Source of the DNA: Pseudoxanthomonas taiwanensis
GTDB taxonomy: Bacteria; Pseudomonadota; Gammaproteobacteria; Xanthomonadales; Xanthomonadaceae
NCBI RefSeq assembly: GCF_010093135.1
Contig: NZ_PDWK01000021.1
Coordinates: 1-45,206, forward strand
Direction: 5' to 3'
Length of the DNA stretch: 45,206 nt
The first letter of the stretch is position 1. Each line of letters starts with the position of its first letter. This document shows positions 1 through 5,983 of the stretch, one piece after another. The notes below the pieces were generated by a model that was not told where the DNA came from, ran no database searches, and was given only the letters and a program-made list of their open reading frames with translations. A program made the position numbers and the translations under genes.

Positions 1-109
1 TAACAATTCATCGGCAAGTGGTGAAGGCTTTATTCCCGCCCGGCGCGAGCTGCGGCAGTGATCCCGCCGGGCGGGAATAAAGCCTTCACCACTTGCCGAT
101 GAATTGTTA
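1..109. repeat. 45-bp perfect inverted repeat at the window edge
   Basis: Bases 1-45 are the exact reverse complement of 65-109, with a 19-base spacer at 46-64. The outer ends read TAACAATTC/GAATTGTTA and the inner ends CCCGCCCGGCG/CGCCGGGCGGG. The repeat begins at the first base, so its true outer limit cannot be seen. It does not code for anything convincing and has no T-run, so it is not an ordinary terminator. Possible explanations are a palindromic intergenic repeat, a terminus of a small element, or a fold-back at a contig end. Confidence 0.85.
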
Positions 110-155
110 ACAGCGCCTGTGCCACGGTGGCCCCGACCTTCCACGGGGCCGGACC

Positions 156-446
156 ATGAGCACAGGCAACAAGCCCGACTTCTCCAACGTCCAGGGCGGC
201 GCCAGCAGCACCGAAGCCGCGCGCCCGGATTTCTCCAACGTGCAGGGCGGCGTCCGCTCCACCGGGGAGGTGGCCGGCGAGCAGACCTGGGAAGTGCAGA
301 AGGGCGACAGCCTGTCGAAGATCGCCAAGCGCTTCTACGGCGACGCCAATGCCTGGCCGCGCATCTTCGAGGCCAACCGCGACCAGATCAGCGACCCGGA
401 CCGCATCCATCCGGGCCAGGTGCTGCGCATCCCCCCGGCCGGCTGA
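156..446 (+). CDS. Small LysM-domain protein
   Basis: This is a 96-residue protein whose C-terminal half (about residues 44-94) is one LysM domain, with the typical VQKGDSLSKIAKRFYGD start and the DPDRIHPGQVLRIP end. LysM domains bind N-acetylglucosamine-containing glycans such as peptidoglycan. The N-terminal half has no signal peptide and carries the same nine-residue motif twice, PDFSNVQGG at residues 7-15 and 24-32. It resembles the stand-alone LysM proteins of the YgaU type, without the BON domain. The ATG follows a GGGGCCGG stretch that could serve as a weak ribosome site. A monocistronic role in the envelope or cytoplasm is inferred; localisation is unclear. Confidence 0.85.
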   Translation: MSTGNKPDFSNVQGGASSTEAARPDFSNVQGGVRSTGEVAGEQTWEVQKGDSLSKIAKRFYGDANAWPRIFEANRDQISDPDRIHPGQVLRIPPAG

Positions 447-486
447 GGCCGCGTCCGATCTTTCCCCGAATCCACGAGGCCCGCCG

Positions 487-978
487 ATGAACCACCGCAC
501 CCTCCTCATGCTCTCCACCGCCCTGGCCGCCGCGGTCACGCTGTCGGCCTGCAAGCGCGACCAGGAGCAGTCCGTCATGTCCCAACCGGACCCGGCGCCC
601 GCACCGATGACCCCGGCCGAACCCGCGCCTGCCGCCGCCACGGCCAGCGTGGCCTCGGTGGACCTGGGCAACGCCGTGGGCACCGACAACCGGGTGACCG
701 CGCCGACCACCACCTTCGCCCCCGGCGACACCATCTACGCCGCGGTCACCACCCGCACCGGCGATCCGAATGCGAGCGTGCCCGCGCGCCTGGCGGCGCG
801 CTGGACCTACCAGGACGGGCAGGTCGTGCACGAGGAGGGCCAGGACCTGACCCTGGCCGGCGACGGTGTCACCACCTTCCAGATCAGCAAGCCCGACGGC
901 TTCCCGGCCGGCCGCTACAGGGTCGAGATCTCCCTCGATGGCGCGGTGGTGGAAACCCGCGAGTTCGAGGTCCGCTGA
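487..978 (+). CDS. Putative secreted lipoprotein
   Basis: The 163-residue product starts with a short basic end and a hydrophobic core, followed by lipobox L-S-A-C with the acylated cysteine at residue 22. A Pro/Ala-rich spacer (about 33-55) leads to a beta-rich C-terminal domain of about 110 residues ending in ETREFEVR, a pattern seen in small immunoglobulin-like periplasmic domains. The ATG at 487 was chosen because only it gives a signal peptide; the frame is open further upstream. It lies 40 bases after the LysM gene and is followed by a strong terminator. Function is unknown. Confidence 0.75.
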   Translation: MNHRTLLMLSTALAAAVTLSACKRDQEQSVMSQPDPAPAPMTPAEPAPAAATASVASVDLGNAVGTDNRVTAPTTTFAPGDTIYAAVTTRTGDPNASVPARLAARWTYQDGQVVHEEGQDLTLAGDGVTTFQISKPDGFPAGRYRVEISLDGAVVETREFEVR

Positions 979-1021
979 ACGGACTCTCCTGCCCTCTCTC
1001 CCAGCAGGGTGAGCACGCTTG

Positions 1022-1050
1022 GGCGCGGCACCGGCCGCGCCTTCTTTTTT
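1022..1050 (+). terminator. Rho-independent terminator
   Basis: The 8-bp stem GGCGCGGC/GCCGCGCC (1022-1029 and 1034-1041) has a 4-base loop and is followed by TTCTTTTTT. It ends the LysM-lipoprotein transcript. Confidence 0.85.
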
Positions 1051-1096
1051 GCGCCAGGGCCTTGATTCGGCGCGCGGCCGGCGCCATGCAGCGACC

Positions 1097-1885
1097 ATGG
1101 ACACTTCCCCGCACGCCACCCCGGAAGGGGGCGACGGGCGCCGCGACCTGCGCCGGGTCCTGCGCGCCTTCAACCTGAGCCTGGCCTTCGTGCTGGTGCT
1201 GCTGGCGGTGTTCTCCGCGCAGCCGGACCTGGACGTGCGCGCGCTTTCGGTCGGCCCGCGCGACCTGCACGGCTGGCTGGGTCTGCTCACCGCCCCGCTG
1301 CTGCACGGCTCGGTGCAGCACCTGGCGGCCAACGCCACCGCCATCCTGATCCTGGGCACCCTGGCCGGGGCCGTGTATCCGCGCACCACCCTGGCGGCGC
1401 TGCCGCTGCTGTGGCTGGGCTCGGGGCTGGGCGCCTGGCTGCTGGGCGAGCCGGGCAGCCACCACCTCGGCGCCAGCGGCCTGACCCACGGCCTGGGCTT
1501 CATGGTGTTCATGCTCGGCGTGCTGCGCCGCGACCGCGCCGCCCTCGCCGCGGGCATGATCGGCTTCCTGTTCTACGGCGGCATGCTGCTGACCGTGCTG
1601 CCCCACGAACCCGGCATCTCCTGGCAGTCGCATCTGGGCGGGGCGGTGGGCGGTGCCCTGGCCGCGCTGCTGTTCCGCCGCCTGGATCCGCTGCCGCCGC
1701 GCCCGCGCTACAGCTGGGAGGACGAGGAGGAGGACAGAACCGGCGCCGCCCGCACCGTCGGCGAGCGCGACGGCCTGGAGCCGCCCCCGCCGGAACAGGT
1801 GCCGGTGCTGTGGCAACGCCCGCCGGAACGGCGCGGCGTGGTGCTGGTGTTCCGTCCGCCGCGCCCGCGCCAGCCGCCGCGGTGA
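1097..1885 (+). CDS. Rhomboid-family intramembrane serine protease
   Basis: This 262-residue membrane protein should cleave transmembrane segments inside the inner membrane. The rhomboid signatures are visible: H70-x4-H75-x3-N79 in helix 2, the catalytic serine S127 in GASG, and the catalytic H179 in the last core helix (SHLGGAVGG). About six hydrophobic segments fill residues 25-195. The C-terminal 65 residues are hydrophilic, with an acidic patch (EDEEEDR) and a Pro/Arg-rich end, and probably lie in the cytoplasm. The ATG at 1097 was preferred over an in-frame TTG at 1019, because the latter overlaps the upstream terminator. Substrate is unknown. Confidence 0.9.
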   Translation: MDTSPHATPEGGDGRRDLRRVLRAFNLSLAFVLVLLAVFSAQPDLDVRALSVGPRDLHGWLGLLTAPLLHGSVQHLAANATAILILGTLAGAVYPRTTLAALPLLWLGSGLGAWLLGEPGSHHLGASGLTHGLGFMVFMLGVLRRDRAALAAGMIGFLFYGGMLLTVLPHEPGISWQSHLGGAVGGALAALLFRRLDPLPPRPRYSWEDEEEDRTGAARTVGERDGLEPPPPEQVPVLWQRPPERRGVVLVFRPPRPRQPPR

Positions 1886-1926
1886 GGCAATGACGCACGG
1901 CAGGTCCATCCGCCCGCCTGCCTGCC

Positions 1927-1932
1927 TATAGT
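1927..1932 (+). promoter_or_regulatory. Candidate -10 box (TATAGT)
   Basis: TATAGT lies 31 bases before the acid phosphatase ATG. No clear -35 box is seen. Confidence 0.4.
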
Positions 1933-1963
1933 GGCCTGCACATTCCACCCCGAGGCCACCCGC

Positions 1964-2710
1964 ATGACCCGACGCATCCCGCTGCCGCGCACGCTGCTTG
2001 CCGTGTGCCTGCTGGGCGCCGCGCTGGCGGCGCCGGCGCGCCAGGCTTCCCCGGACACCGGCTACCTGGCTGCCGAGGCCCTGCCGGACGGGGTGGCCCT
2101 GGTGCCACCGCCCCCGGCGCCGGGCAGCGCCGAGGAAGCACGTGACCAGGCCCACATGCAGGCGGCGCTGGCCCTGCGCGACAGGCCGCGTTTCGCCCAG
2201 GCGCGCCCCGACGCGGACCTGGATTTCCCGCAGGCGGCCGCCCTGTTCGAATGCGCCCTGGGCGTGCCGGTGGACGCGCAGCGCACCCCCGCCACGCTGC
2301 GCCTGCTGCAGCGCAGCCTGGTCGACGCGGCGCGCTCGACCCGCGGCGCCAAGCAGAAATACCAGCGGCCGCGCCCCTTCCTGGCCAACGGCGCGCCGAC
2401 CTGCACGCCGGAGGAGGAGGCCTCGCTGCGCGACAGCGGCTCCTACCCGTCCGGCCACGCCGCGATCGGCTGGGCCTGGGCCCTGACCCTGGCCGCTGCC
2501 GCGCCGGAGCGCGGCGACGCACTGCTGGCGCGCGGGCGCGAGTTCGGCGACAGCCGCGTGGTGTGCAACGTGCACTGGCGCAGCGACGTGGAACAGGGCC
2601 AGGCGCTGGGCACGGCCACCTTCCTGCGCCTGCTGGCCGAGCCGGCGTTCCGCGCCGACCTGGAGGCTGCCACCACCGAGCTGGCCGCGCGGCGCCGTAA
2701 CGCGCGCTAG
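1964..2710 (+). CDS. Class A non-specific acid phosphatase (PAP2 superfamily)
   Basis: The 248-residue periplasmic enzyme hydrolyses phosphomonoesters at acid pH. A signal peptide covers about residues 1-26. The vanadium-phosphatase signature is complete: K130-x6-R137-P, P-S-G-H at 162-165 with H165, and S-R198-x5-H204-x3-D208. The GSYPSGH context is the class A signature (PhoC/PhoN type). Length fits the family (about 240-260). The ATG at 1964 gives the signal peptide; an in-frame GTG at 1931 overlaps the candidate -10 box. Its TAG stop overlaps the candidate -10 box of the next gene. Confidence 0.92.
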   Translation: MTRRIPLPRTLLAVCLLGAALAAPARQASPDTGYLAAEALPDGVALVPPPPAPGSAEEARDQAHMQAALALRDRPRFAQARPDADLDFPQAAALFECALGVPVDAQRTPATLRLLQRSLVDAARSTRGAKQKYQRPRPFLANGAPTCTPEEEASLRDSGSYPSGHAAIGWAWALTLAAAAPERGDALLARGREFGDSRVVCNVHWRSDVEQGQALGTATFLRLLAEPAFRADLEAATTELAARRRNAR

Positions 2711-2713
2711 ACT
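2708..2713 (+). promoter_or_regulatory. Candidate -10 box (TAGACT)
   Basis: TAGACT overlaps the TAG stop of the phosphatase gene and lies 36 bases before the ATG of the AIM24 gene. No convincing -35 box is seen. Confidence 0.4.
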
Positions 2714-2749
2714 CGCCTTCCTTCCCGCCCGCCATCCGAGGACGCCGCC

Positions 2750-3775
2750 ATGAGCCTGTGGTACCTGCACGATCCGGCCGCCAACCGCCGCCTGGGCCCG
2801 ATGGAGACCGAGGCCGCGCGCGCCGAGGTGGCGCGCATGCCCGGCCTGCTGGCCTGGCGCGAGGGCATGGCCGACTGGCTGCCGGCACGCAACATCGCCG
2901 AGCTGTGCGAAGGCACGCCCGCCGACCCGGCGGCCGGCCCGCCCCCGCTGCCGCGCAACGGCGGCCGCGGCCGCGCCGACGAGATCGAGTTCCGCATCCA
3001 CGGCCAGGAGATGCAGTTCGTGGAGATCGAACTGGATCCGGGCGAGAGCGCCATCGCCGAGGCCGGCGCGCTGATGTTCAAGGACGCGGCCGTGCAGATG
3101 GACACCATCTTCGGCGACGGCTCGCACCGCGGCCAGGGTGGCGGCTTCATGGACAAGCTGCTGGCCGCCGGCAAGCGCGTGATCACCGGCGAGAGCCTGT
3201 TCACCACCATGTTCACCCACACCGGCAGCGGCAAGGCGAAGGTGGCCTTCGCCGCGCCCTATCCGGGCACGGTGCTGGCGATGAAGCTGGACGAGCACGG
3301 CGGCTGCATCATCTGCCAGAAGGACAGCTTCCTGGCCGGTGCGCGCGGCGTGCGGGTGGGCGTGCACCTCCAGCGCAGGATCCTCACCGGCCTGTTCGGC
3401 GGCGAGGGCTTCATCATGCAGAAGCTCGAGGGCGACGGCTGGGTGTTCATCCACGCCGGCGGCTGCGTGGTGGAGCGCGAGCTGGCCGCCGGCGAGCGCA
3501 TCGACGTGGACACCGGCTGCGTGGTGGGCTACCACCCCAGCGTGAGCATGGACGTGCGCCCGGTGGGCGGCATCAAGAGCATGCTGTTCGGCGGGGAGGG
3601 CGTGTTCCTGGCCACCCTCACCGGCCCGGGCAAGGTGTGGCTGCAGTCGCTGCCGTTCTCGCGCCTGGCCGGCCGCATGCTGCAGGCCGCGCCGCAGGCC
3701 GGCGGCCAGAATCGCGGCGAAGGCTCGGTGCTGGGCGGCCTGGGCCGCATCCTCGACGGCGACAACCGCTTCTGA
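2750..3775 (+). CDS. GYF_2 plus AIM24 (TIGR00266) family protein
   Basis: This is a 341-residue cytosolic protein of unknown function. Residues 1-52 form a GYF_2 domain (SLWYLHDP start, WREGMADWLPA later), a small module thought to bind proline-rich or membrane partners. Residues about 78-300 match the AIM24/TIGR00266 beta-trefoil-like domain (VEIELDPGESAIAEAGALMF, GCIICQKDSFL). The C-terminal 30 residues are Gly/Gln-rich and look disordered. It has its own candidate -10 box and a GAGG ribosome site ten bases upstream. Confidence 0.88.
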   Translation: MSLWYLHDPAANRRLGPMETEAARAEVARMPGLLAWREGMADWLPARNIAELCEGTPADPAAGPPPLPRNGGRGRADEIEFRIHGQEMQFVEIELDPGESAIAEAGALMFKDAAVQMDTIFGDGSHRGQGGGFMDKLLAAGKRVITGESLFTTMFTHTGSGKAKVAFAAPYPGTVLAMKLDEHGGCIICQKDSFLAGARGVRVGVHLQRRILTGLFGGEGFIMQKLEGDGWVFIHAGGCVVERELAAGERIDVDTGCVVGYHPSVSMDVRPVGGIKSMLFGGEGVFLATLTGPGKVWLQSLPFSRLAGRMLQAAPQAGGQNRGEGSVLGGLGRILDGDNRF

Positions 3776-3887
3776 CACCGCGCGGCGCGGCCGCCCCGCC
3801 CGCGCCGGCGTCATTGGCTCCCGTCGTCCTGCCCGCCGGGCGACGGGATCGCGCCACGCGTCTTGCTGCACCTGACCGGGCGAAGCG
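3776..3887. other. Convergent intergenic stretch
   Basis: This gap lies between the AIM24 gene and the oppositely oriented membrane-protein gene. It holds a 6-bp hairpin, CCTGAC/GTCAGG at 3871-3876 and 3887-3892, which overlaps the stop of the membrane-protein gene and has no T-run. No second attC-like site was recognised here. Confidence 0.5.
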
Positions 3888-4890
3888 TCAGGCCGACGCG
3901 CGCCGTGCAAAGTCCAGGCGCGCGAGTGCCCAGCACGCCGGCACGGCCACCACCTGGCAGAACAGCCAGCTGCCCATGAGGGTATCCGGCCACGCCGCCG
4001 CCGGCCGCATGACGTCGCAGGCGGCAAGCGCCAGCATGACGGCGACAGGCGCCAGCACGATCAGGGCGGCACGCGCCGACCGGCCGAACGGACCGGCCCC
4101 GAGGCTGCGCATCAAGGCAAAGACGGCCGGCCAGCCATGCAGCAGCGCCAGCACGAAGCTGGCCGCCAGTGCCCGCGGCGACACCTGTCCCCCGAGGTCC
4201 ACGGACTTGAGCCACCAGAGCGCCGCGAACAGCGCAAGGGACATCGGGGCAAGAACTGGAGCCTTCGGATCGCACATTGACCAGCCCGGGTTGCCTGGCG
4301 CCTGAATCACCACGCCCCATGGAGCAGTGTCGGTTTGAACGAATTGTCAGCCAAGCCCGCCGGACCGGGCCTTTCCCCGGCCGCGCGGGTACGTGTCCCG
4401 CCCGACCTCCCCCCCCCGCCGGCAACGGCAACCCCTTGAAGTCCTTGACCGTTCGCAGCACGAAGCTGGAGTTCACGTCGGCCACGCCCGAGGCGTTGAG
4501 CAGGCGGTCCAGCAGGAAGCGCGAGAAGTGCTCCAGGTCGCGCACGTACCCGTGCAGCAGGTAGTCCATGTCGCCGGTGAGCGCGTGGCAGGCCACCACC
4601 TCGTCCCACTCCTGCACGCCGGCCACGAAGCGTTCGACGCTGGGCGCGCCGTGCTTCTCCAGCTGCACACGCACGAAGGCCTGCAGGCCCAGGCCCAGCG
4701 CCTGCGGGTCCAGGCGCGCGGCATAGCCGGCGATCACCCCGGCCGCCTCCAGGCGCTGGATGCGGCGCAGGCAGGCCGAGGGCGAAAGGTTCACCCGCGC
4801 CGCCAGCTCGGCGTTGCTGATCCGCCCCTCGCGCTGCAGCAGGGCCAGCAGGCGCAAATCGGTGCGGTCGAGTGCGGCGATGGCGGCCAT
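3811..4890 (-). CDS. Lrp/AsnC-family regulator with run-on C-terminus
   Basis: Residues 1-160 (to about base 4410) are a typical Lrp/AsnC regulator: an N-terminal helix-turn-helix (LDRTDLRLLALLQREGRISN through SACLRRIQRL) and a C-terminal RAM ligand domain ending in NSSFVLRTVKDFKGLPL. Family members stop a few residues later. Here the frame runs through a G9 tract (bases 4409-4417, C9 on the plus strand) and stays open to 3811, giving 359 residues with a low-complexity tail. A lost stop, slippage in the G9 tract or a base-call error would explain this. The ATG at 4890 has GCGGGG upstream. It is divergent from phhA and so probably controls aromatic amino acid catabolism. Only the first 160 residues are supported as real. 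Confidence 0.75.
   Translation of the reverse strand: MAAIAALDRTDLRLLALLQREGRISNAELAARVNLSPSACLRRIQRLEAAGVIAGYAARLDPQALGLGLQAFVRVQLEKHGAPSVERFVAGVQEWDEVVACHALTGDMDYLLHGYVRDLEHFSRFLLDRLLNASGVADVNSSFVLRTVKDFKGLPLPAGGGGRAGHVPARPGKGPVRRAWLTIRSNRHCSMGRGDSGARQPGLVNVRSEGSSSCPDVPCAVRGALVAQVRGPRGTGVAAGTGGQLRAGAAAWLAGRLCLDAQPRGRSVRPVGACRPDRAGACRRHAGACRLRRHAAGGGVAGYPHGQLAVLPGGGRAGVLGTRAPGLCTARVGLTLRPVRCSKTRGAIPSPGGQDDGSQ
3888..4277 (-). CDS. Hypothetical four-helix membrane protein
   Basis: This 129-residue product is not recognised. It has four hydrophobic segments (roughly APMSLALFAALWWL, FVLALLHGWPAVFAL, ALIVLAPVAVMLALAAC and WLFCQVVAVPACWAL), so it should be an inner-membrane protein. The ATG at 4277 was chosen, but an in-frame GTG at 4313 and an ATG at 4244 are also possible; none has a clear ribosome site. 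The attC-like 60-mer overlaps the GTG-start version, and the small orphan membrane ORF behind it looks like an integron-cassette gene. The regulator frame runs through the same bases but encodes only Arg/Gly/Ala-rich nonsense there, which supports this frame. Confidence 0.6.
   Translation of the reverse strand: MCDPKAPVLAPMSLALFAALWWLKSVDLGGQVSPRALAASFVLALLHGWPAVFALMRSLGAGPFGRSARAALIVLAPVAVMLALAACDVMRPAAAWPDTLMGSWLFCQVVAVPACWALARLDFARRASA
4293..4352 (-). other. attC-like (59-base element) remnant
   Basis: Read on the minus strand, this 60-mer starts with GGCTGACAATTCG, has TTCAAACCGACACTGC then GGGGCGTGGTGATTCAGG, and ends with GCCAGGC. The layout (core-like ends, imperfect dyad, about 60 bp, AATTCGTTCAA near the left core) matches the attC sites of xanthomonad chromosomal integrons as I remember them. 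The core ends are degenerate relative to RYYYAAC and GTTRRRY, so recombination activity is doubtful. Translation across it gives the NSFKPTLL-type tail often seen on cassette-linked proteins. Confidence 0.55.
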
Positions 4891-4923
4891 TTGTTGCCCC
4901 GCAACATGTAAAATGTGCAACAA
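4891..4923. promoter_or_regulatory. Interrupted dyad, candidate Lrp-type operator
   Basis: TTGTTGC (4891-4897) and GCAACAA (4917-4923) form a perfect 7-bp dyad, with ACAT and ATGT nested inside. A second overlapping dyad, GTTGC-CCC-GCAAC, covers 4893-4905. It sits directly before the regulator start and upstream of phhA, as expected for an autoregulated divergent control site. The binding protein is inferred from context. Confidence 0.55.
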
Positions 4924-4981
4924 GATTGCGCCCATGGCGGTGATCGGCGCAACTTTCGCAATCCCATTGCACGGCCTTGCC

Positions 4982-4987
4982 TCTAAT
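4982..4987 (+). promoter_or_regulatory. Candidate -10 box (TCTAAT) of phhA
   Basis: TCTAAT lies 35 bases before the phhA ATG and about 60 bases from the dyad, so a regulator bound there could act on it. Confidence 0.35.
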
Positions 4988-5022
4988 CTCCGGTGGCACA
5001 GCCATCCGCAGAGGGCAACGCC

Positions 5023-5919
5023 ATGGTCGAGGCCACCATCCCCCGCCGCGTCGAGCACCAGCAGACCGACAAGGGTTGCGTGCCGGTCTACACCACCGCC
5101 GTGGTCGAGCAGCCCTGGGACAGCTACAGCGCCGACGACCACCGCACCTGGGGCATCCTCTACACGCGCCAGCGCGGGCTGCTGGCCGGCCGCGCCTGCG
5201 AGGAGTTCCTGCGCGCGCAGGACGCCATGGGCATGGGCGCCGACGCGATCCCGAAGTTCAGCGAGCTCAACCGCACCCTGCAGGCGGCCACCGGCTGGAC
5301 CCTGGTGGGCGTGGAGGGCCTGCTGCCGGAGCTGGACTTCTTCGAGCACCTGGCCCACCGCCGGTTCCCGGTGACCTGGTGGATCCGGCGCCCGGAGCAG
5401 ATCGACTACATCGCCGAGCCGGACCTGTTCCACGACCTGTTCGGCCACGTGCCGCTGCTGATGGATCCGGTGTTCGCCGACTACATGCAGGCCTACGGCC
5501 GCGGCGGCCTGAAGGCGCACGCCATCGGCCCGGAGGCGCTGCAGAACCTGACCCGGCTGTACTGGTACACGGTGGAGTTCGGCCTGGTCCGCCAGGGCGG
5601 CGGGCTGCGCATCTACGGCGCCGGCATCGTCTCCTCGGCCGGCGAGTCGCGCTACTGCCTGGAGTCGGACGCGCCCAACCGGATCGGCTTCGACCTGGAG
5701 CGGATCATGCGCACCCGCTACCGGATCGACACCTACCAGAAGACCTACTTCGTCATCGACAGCTTCGAGCAGCTGATGACGGCCACCGCCGCGGACTTCA
5801 CCCCGATCTACGCGCGCCTGGCGGACCAGCCTGCCATCCCCGCCGGCGCGGTGCTGGAGGGCGACACCGTGATCCACCGCGGCAGCGGCGAAGGCTGGAC
5901 CGACGGCGGCGACGTCTGA
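5023..5919 (+). CDS. phhA: Phenylalanine-4-hydroxylase
   Basis: The 298-residue cytosolic enzyme converts L-phenylalanine to L-tyrosine using tetrahydrobiopterin, oxygen and Fe(II). The three iron ligands of aromatic amino acid hydroxylases are visible: H137 and H142 in FHDLFGHVP, and E185 in WYTVEFGL. Length fits the bacterial single-domain form (no ACT domain). The ATG at 5023 has GAGGG upstream; an in-frame GTG at 4993 would put the -10 box at the start. It is divergent from the Lrp-type regulator and near an aromatic aminotransferase, suggesting Phe/Tyr breakdown. Confidence 0.95.
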   Translation: MVEATIPRRVEHQQTDKGCVPVYTTAVVEQPWDSYSADDHRTWGILYTRQRGLLAGRACEEFLRAQDAMGMGADAIPKFSELNRTLQAATGWTLVGVEGLLPELDFFEHLAHRRFPVTWWIRRPEQIDYIAEPDLFHDLFGHVPLLMDPVFADYMQAYGRGGLKAHAIGPEALQNLTRLYWYTVEFGLVRQGGGLRIYGAGIVSSAGESRYCLESDAPNRIGFDLERIMRTRYRIDTYQKTYFVIDSFEQLMTATAADFTPIYARLADQPAIPAGAVLEGDTVIHRGSGEGWTDGGDV

Positions 5920-5970
5920 TCCCGCCGCCGGCCGGCCACCTCCGGCACTGGCAACACGGGCGGCAGTCCG

Positions 5971-5976
5971 TACACT
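5971..5976 (+). promoter_or_regulatory. Candidate -10 box (TACACT)
   Basis: TACACT ends only seven bases before the ATG at 5984. If it is used, the transcript would begin at or next to the start codon and be nearly leaderless. Confidence 0.35.
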
Positions 5977-5983
5977 GCCGGCC

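Noticed and set aside
3871-3892. A second attC-like site closing a cassette around the membrane-protein gene
   Set aside because: Only a 6-bp hairpin is present; the flanking sequence lacks the core ends and AATTC-type positions of the 4293-4352 site.
884-4027. A 1047-codon open frame on the minus strand
   Set aside because: It lies opposite well-supported rhomboid, phosphatase and AIM24 genes and encodes His/Arg/Ala/Gly-rich sequence with no domain; it is a high-G+C shadow.
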